Shown piece after piece: positions 7,318 to 10,276 of a stretch of DNA of 10,276 nucleotides; position 1 is the first letter of the stretch, and each line of letters opens with the position of its first letter. Under the pieces are notes generated by a model. It was not told the DNA's origin, searched no databases, and worked only from the letters and a program-made list of their open reading frames with translations. The DNA comes from Psilocybe azurescens (taxonomy: Eukaryota; Basidiomycota; Agaricomycetes; Agaricales; Agrocybaceae). The position numbers were made by a program, and so were the translations under genes. The DNA lies in NCBI GenBank assembly GCA_023853785.1, contig JAJIRX010000726.1, positions 1 to 10,276 of the forward strand, read 5' to 3'.

Positions 7318-7644
7318 ATGTCAGTTTCCTCCTCACATCTAAGCTTTGCACACCAGAAGTGGGATCCGAGGCAGCTTGAGGGGGCGTTGAGAAATGTGGG
7401 GATACAGCACAACACCATCGCCTTTAGACTGTGCATGTGGCCTGCCTCCCCCAATCCTCGTCCTCTCTCTCGTAAGTCATCCACGTTCTCATCTTTATTC
7501 TAGTCCCAACATTGTCCCAATCTCATTTTAGATCATTACCGACAGCGCACGCGCATATATACTCACCATAAAAACTCATCCCACATATACTCACTATTAT
7601 TCATCGCGCCCATCTACTGCCGGCCGCTTGTTCTTTTCCCTTGA
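7318..7644 (+). CDS. Possible small two-exon gene, unrecognised
   Basis: The ATG at 7318 has an A-rich context (CAGAAAATGT) and follows a CT-rich stretch. Exon 1 (7318-7471) encodes a piece with QKWDPRQLEGALRNVGIQHN. It ends at a consensus GTAAGT donor (7472). A 60-base intron would end at TTTTAG (7531), and exon 2 would run 7532-7644 to TGA, giving 88 residues. Unspliced, the frame ends at TAG 7501-7503. The donor is the strongest point; there is no recognised domain, signal peptide or homology, and the second exon is poor in acidic residues, which argues against it. Confidence 0.25.
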
Positions 7645-7667
7645 AATCTACGGTTACTTACATAGTT

Positions 7668-7949
7668 ATGACTCATTTCCACGTCACAACCACCCTAGCT
7701 GCGAGACCGCATAACGGGTTTCCAATCCGCCGTCCTCGAATGCCAATCTCGGCATGCTTTCCCCTTATGCTTGCTTACCAACGCGCTGATTTAGTTGAGA
7801 AATCACCACGTAACTCTGGACTTTATAGATCATATATGTATACTCGTACCTTGCAAAGTGACTGGGGACTGCTAGAATTTGTACACAAAGTGATTTCTTG
7901 GATGCTACAGACAGGTCAGGATATCCAGATAGTAATTGTGTTTTTATAA
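7668..7949 (+). CDS. Hypothetical 93-codon open frame
   Basis: An ATG-started frame follows a CT-rich leader (about 7630-7640). The protein has a mixed composition without a signal peptide, Cys pattern or known motif. Its C-terminal part is mildly amphipathic (SDWGLLEFVHKVISWMLQ). No splice sites are needed. The absence of any recognised feature and the length near the random expectation keep confidence low. Confidence 0.2.
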   Translation: MTHFHVTTTLAARPHNGFPIRRPRMPISACFPLMLAYQRADLVEKSPRNSGLYRSYMYTRTLQSDWGLLEFVHKVISWMLQTGQDIQIVIVFL

Positions 7950-8046
7950 GTCAAGATATAGAATAGAACCAAAGATCTGGACACATTCTCACTTACAATT
8001 CAGCTTAGACACCCACGGTCGTTATTAATGTTGATTAACCAATGTC

Positions 8047-8375
8047 ATGTTCGGAACGGGACATGTGACTGAATATTTGGAAGACGTACGTTATATAGTG
8101 AAACGCGTAAACCATTCACTGCTGCCTAATCCCGGCCCATGTGTGGTGGAGAGAAGGACATCAGACATTATGAGCAAAGTATTTAATCAGTGCGAAAATC
8201 CGATGAAGGTATCTCAAGAAAAAGCAAAAAAACATCAACCAGAAGATTTCAATGATTTCAGACACTGAGAACTGTATTGTGAGTACATCATCAATTATAT
8301 CTGACGCTGCGGAAAGTCAGGGCCATCTTCCCACCACTGCTTCTGATACATCTTTTTGAATTAATCAGAAATTAA
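8047..8375 (+). CDS. Possible three-exon small protein with hydrophobic C-terminus
   Basis: The unspliced frame runs from ATG 8047 to TGA at 8268 (73 codons). A GTATCT donor (8209) and TTTCAG acceptor (ending 8261) give a 53-base intron. A GTGAGT donor (8279), CTGAC branch site (8301-8305) and GTCAG acceptor (ending 8320) give a 42-base intron. Exons 8047-8208, 8262-8278 and 8321-8375 join in frame to 77 residues, replacing a Lys-rich tail by a hydrophobic one (LAIFPPLLLIHLFELIRN). The 17-base middle exon and the short second intron are unusual, so the model is tentative. The N-terminal part has two Cys and no known domain. Confidence 0.3.
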
Positions 8376-8781
8376 ATATACCCAGGAAATTCTATTCCAA
8401 GAACACGACGGCGTCACCAAATATTCTGGAAGGGAAAACACTGGGGCATGATGGGTTGGAAGTACTGACACGGAGGAAGCCTCTGTGGAGGTAAGCGTGT
8501 CCCAATTCCCAACCGGTCGGGGATCAGCCTAAGTACCATGGTGGGTGAGCTCATTAACACAAGACGGCGGAACTTCATGCAGATAGTGAGGAAAAGGGAG
8601 AAATAGACTGGGGCAGTGCTCTCTATATATACTGGCTGCATACCATCTTTGCGTGCACAGGCCTATAGGGAGGTTCCCATTGCTTCGGCAGCGAGTAAAT
8701 TAAAGAACCCTGGTAGAAGGAAAAAAACAGCAGATGTCATAACCTGATCTCCCCTACTGTATTGGAGAGGCGAGAGGAACC
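8376..8781. other. No firm gene; basic open frames and a consensus-like donor
   Basis: On + a frame interrupted only by TGA 8466-8468 runs to TAG 8604-8606. It encodes Arg/Lys-rich pieces such as IPRTRRRHQIFWKGKHWGMM and, later, NTRRRNFMQIVRKREK. A GTAAGC donor-like site lies near 8494. These may be relic exons, but no consistent model was found. Confidence 0.3.
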
Positions 8782-9018
8782 ATGTATGTATATCCAATCA
8801 TATCAAGAACCAGAAAGAGTATATATCTTCTGGCTAACAGAGTATCAAGAAGCGTGCTGTGCACCATCCCCCTCTCCTTTATAGTAGAAGTTAACAAGTT
8901 CGTCAGTATGAATAAGAAAAAGTGCTTCCGGAGATGCCAGGGCAGCTATGACAAGTGCGTTAATGATGCGATACGTCAAAAGATATCAAATAAGCGGGAA
9001 AATGAATCTGTATCGTAG
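8782..9018 (+). CDS. Small hypothetical protein with C-x3-C-x6-C cluster
   Basis: The ATG at 8782 sits in good context (GGAACCATGT) and opens 78 residues. A hydrophobic stretch (residues 24-37) is followed by a basic run and Cys48-x3-Cys52-x6-Cys59 (CFRRCQGSYDKCVNDAI). Similar C-x3-C..Y..C spacing occurs in small secreted fungal proteins, but here there is no N-terminal signal peptide. The pyrimidine tract CCCCCTCTCCTTTATAG (8868-8884) looks like a splice acceptor, so the true coding part may be an exon beginning after 8884. Its neighbour (9122-9503) is another small Cys-containing frame. Confidence 0.3.
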   Translation: MYVYPIISRTRKSIYLLANRVSRSVLCTIPLSFIVEVNKFVSMNKKKCFRRCQGSYDKCVNDAIRQKISNKRENESVS

Positions 9019-9121
9019 ATGGGAGGATCGCCGAAGACATGATCGCGCCTATTCGGCCCTTTGCAAATGAGATGTGGGTTTGAAGAACAAAGATGATGGA
9101 CAAGCATAGCTGGGACTCACC

Positions 9122-9503
9122 ATGATGTATACTACTACGATGGCTCTTTTCATCCTCGGTGCATTGATTATTCCCTGAGCCTTCAGATGATTACAGGCAG
9201 TTGTACATAGCAGTTGATTTGGATTCGGGAGGATACGTCAATCCTGAATGCGTCGGGAGGGAGTAACGCAGTTTTGATCCTGGTGATAGCTGGGACAGAC
9301 ACGATCGATTGCAAATCGATTGGCCTAAATGTCCTGATTACATTCAAGCGGGGTTTGCATTAGTGTGCAATAAGTACATAATTGGAAAGTGCGGCATGAA
9401 GTGCGGCAGCTATGTGGCGGACCGGATTAGTCACATGATGTCAGACTTCCGCCAGCGGCACGAGCGGCAGGGGACGGCTGGATATCCCCTATTCCCGTCA
9501 TGA
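9122..9503 (+). pseudogene. Small secreted Cys-containing protein, broken by frameshift and stop
   Basis: ATG 9122 begins a short signal-peptide-like segment (MMYTTTMALFILGALIIP) that ends at TGA 9176-9178. The next frame is open from 9168 and reads PEPSDDYRQLYIAVDLDS, then GGYVNPECVGRE, a TAA (9264-9266), and on in frame to TGA 9501-9503. The last part includes IDWPKCPDYIQAGFALVC and GKCGMKCGSYVADR. One frameshift near 9165-9176 and one stop therefore separate a secreted precursor into three pieces. A 36-base intron with the donor GTAACG (9263-9298) would remove the stop in frame, but it is shorter than usual and lacks a branch site. The five Cys suggest an extracellular disulfide protein. 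No known family was recognised; function unknown. Confidence 0.5.
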
Positions 9504-10276
9504 CTGAGCGTTCAACATTCGAACGTGCCCTAACAAAAATCTTAAATACTTTGATCTATATAGTTGCTACGACTTTGTGTGGTCTATAGAGAGGTTGTGG
9601 AGACCTGACGGGATGTTGTGTTGGAGAAGATGGTTTACTACAAACAGGGCGCTTGGGAATTGTGAATGAAAGTGATGCAATGTAATCGCCTTCAATGCAT
9701 TAAATACGTGCTACTTCTAAAAACAGGGTAGGATAGGTATGGCTTACTTTGACTATTGTGTATCTTCAACGTCAGCGATCAAAGTTCGAGAGCGTTGTAG
9801 AGAGCTATATTCAGTTTATTGTAATTATCTGTGTTGAGGAAAATTGGTCCTACTTGGAAACTCGTTGCGTTATCTTATCTTTCTTATTCATTAACTACTA
9901 TATTGAGACATTCACTTTCTTCATTCGTCTGGGGCCTTGGCAAGCCCCTGCCTATTCATTTCCCCTTCGTCACCTACATTTCGTAACCCTGAGCAAGAGT
10001 GAGAGCAGCCAGCCCAGCCCAGCTTCATCGGCAGATCACGTCACCACTGGATGGACCCATCCTTATACTCATGTATATATTCTGGCGCGTGCAGAGTAGC
10101 TGGCCTCTCTCAGGGTTCACGTACGGTGTGAGTTCGCGTCGCGGCGCATTGGAATATATGATCTAGTCACACACGGTATTGGGGTGCGCTGTAACGATTG
10201 GGTGACACAGAGTAGCTTGGTAAGCGTTCTGGGTTGCGAATCGGCACACAGAGGAACTCTAGAGACGGGTTTAACG
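9504..10276. other. No supported gene
   Basis: The longest frame (9749-10099) contains no ATG and has a composition typical of random translation. A short CAGCC-type tandem tract lies at about 10006-10022. No RNA gene was recognised. Confidence 0.5.

Noticed and set aside
9749..10099. 116-codon frame on +
   Set aside because: It has no ATG (it begins at TTG), and no motif or plausible splice context was found.

Overview
The window looks like a gene-poor, repeat-rich stretch of a eukaryotic, probably fungal, nuclear genome. No long intact ORF, rRNA or tRNA is recognisable. The best gene model is split by GT..AG introns, mostly 53-60 nt, which is typical of filamentous ascomycetes. It encodes a small Cys-rich secreted protein with a Ser/Thr linker and a GPI-type tail. 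The species cannot be named from this sequence.

Bases 1 to about 2650 are the decayed 3' part of a Penelope-like retroelement (PLE). The reverse transcriptase (RT) can be followed from about 119 to 1846 in the order fingers, motif A, motif B, motif C and thumb, but it needs at least ten frame changes. Its YxDD box reads YIDN, and no GIY-YIG endonuclease is visible. About 660 bases downstream, on the same strand, is a strong candidate type I hammerhead ribozyme (2509-2583) with an intact core and three helices. Hammerheads are an established feature of PLE terminal repeats, so the two observations support each other. This is the most interesting part of the window. A stem-loop, a 24-bp duplication and several CCCCAAA-like tracts lie between RT and ribozyme.

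Bases 2650 to 4122 hold weak open frames on + and a decayed, unrecognised protein-coding stretch on - (3195-3593). Bases 4123-4892 (-) hold the best gene model: five exons, 158 residues, signal peptide, 12 cysteines and a GPI-like tail. A TATA-like and a CCAAT element lie upstream.

Bases 5100 to 8800 are mostly non-coding. They contain low-confidence fragments, a 7-bp tandem repeat, a charged, Gln-rich open frame without a start (6443-6724) and two possible spliced small genes (7318-7644, 8047-8375). Bases 8782-9503 hold two small Cys-containing reading frames. The second has a signal-peptide-like start but is broken by a frameshift and a stop. The remainder to 10276 shows no supported gene. 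Overall this resembles a fast-evolving fungal accessory region: retroelement debris next to small secreted Cys-rich proteins, some intact and some broken.
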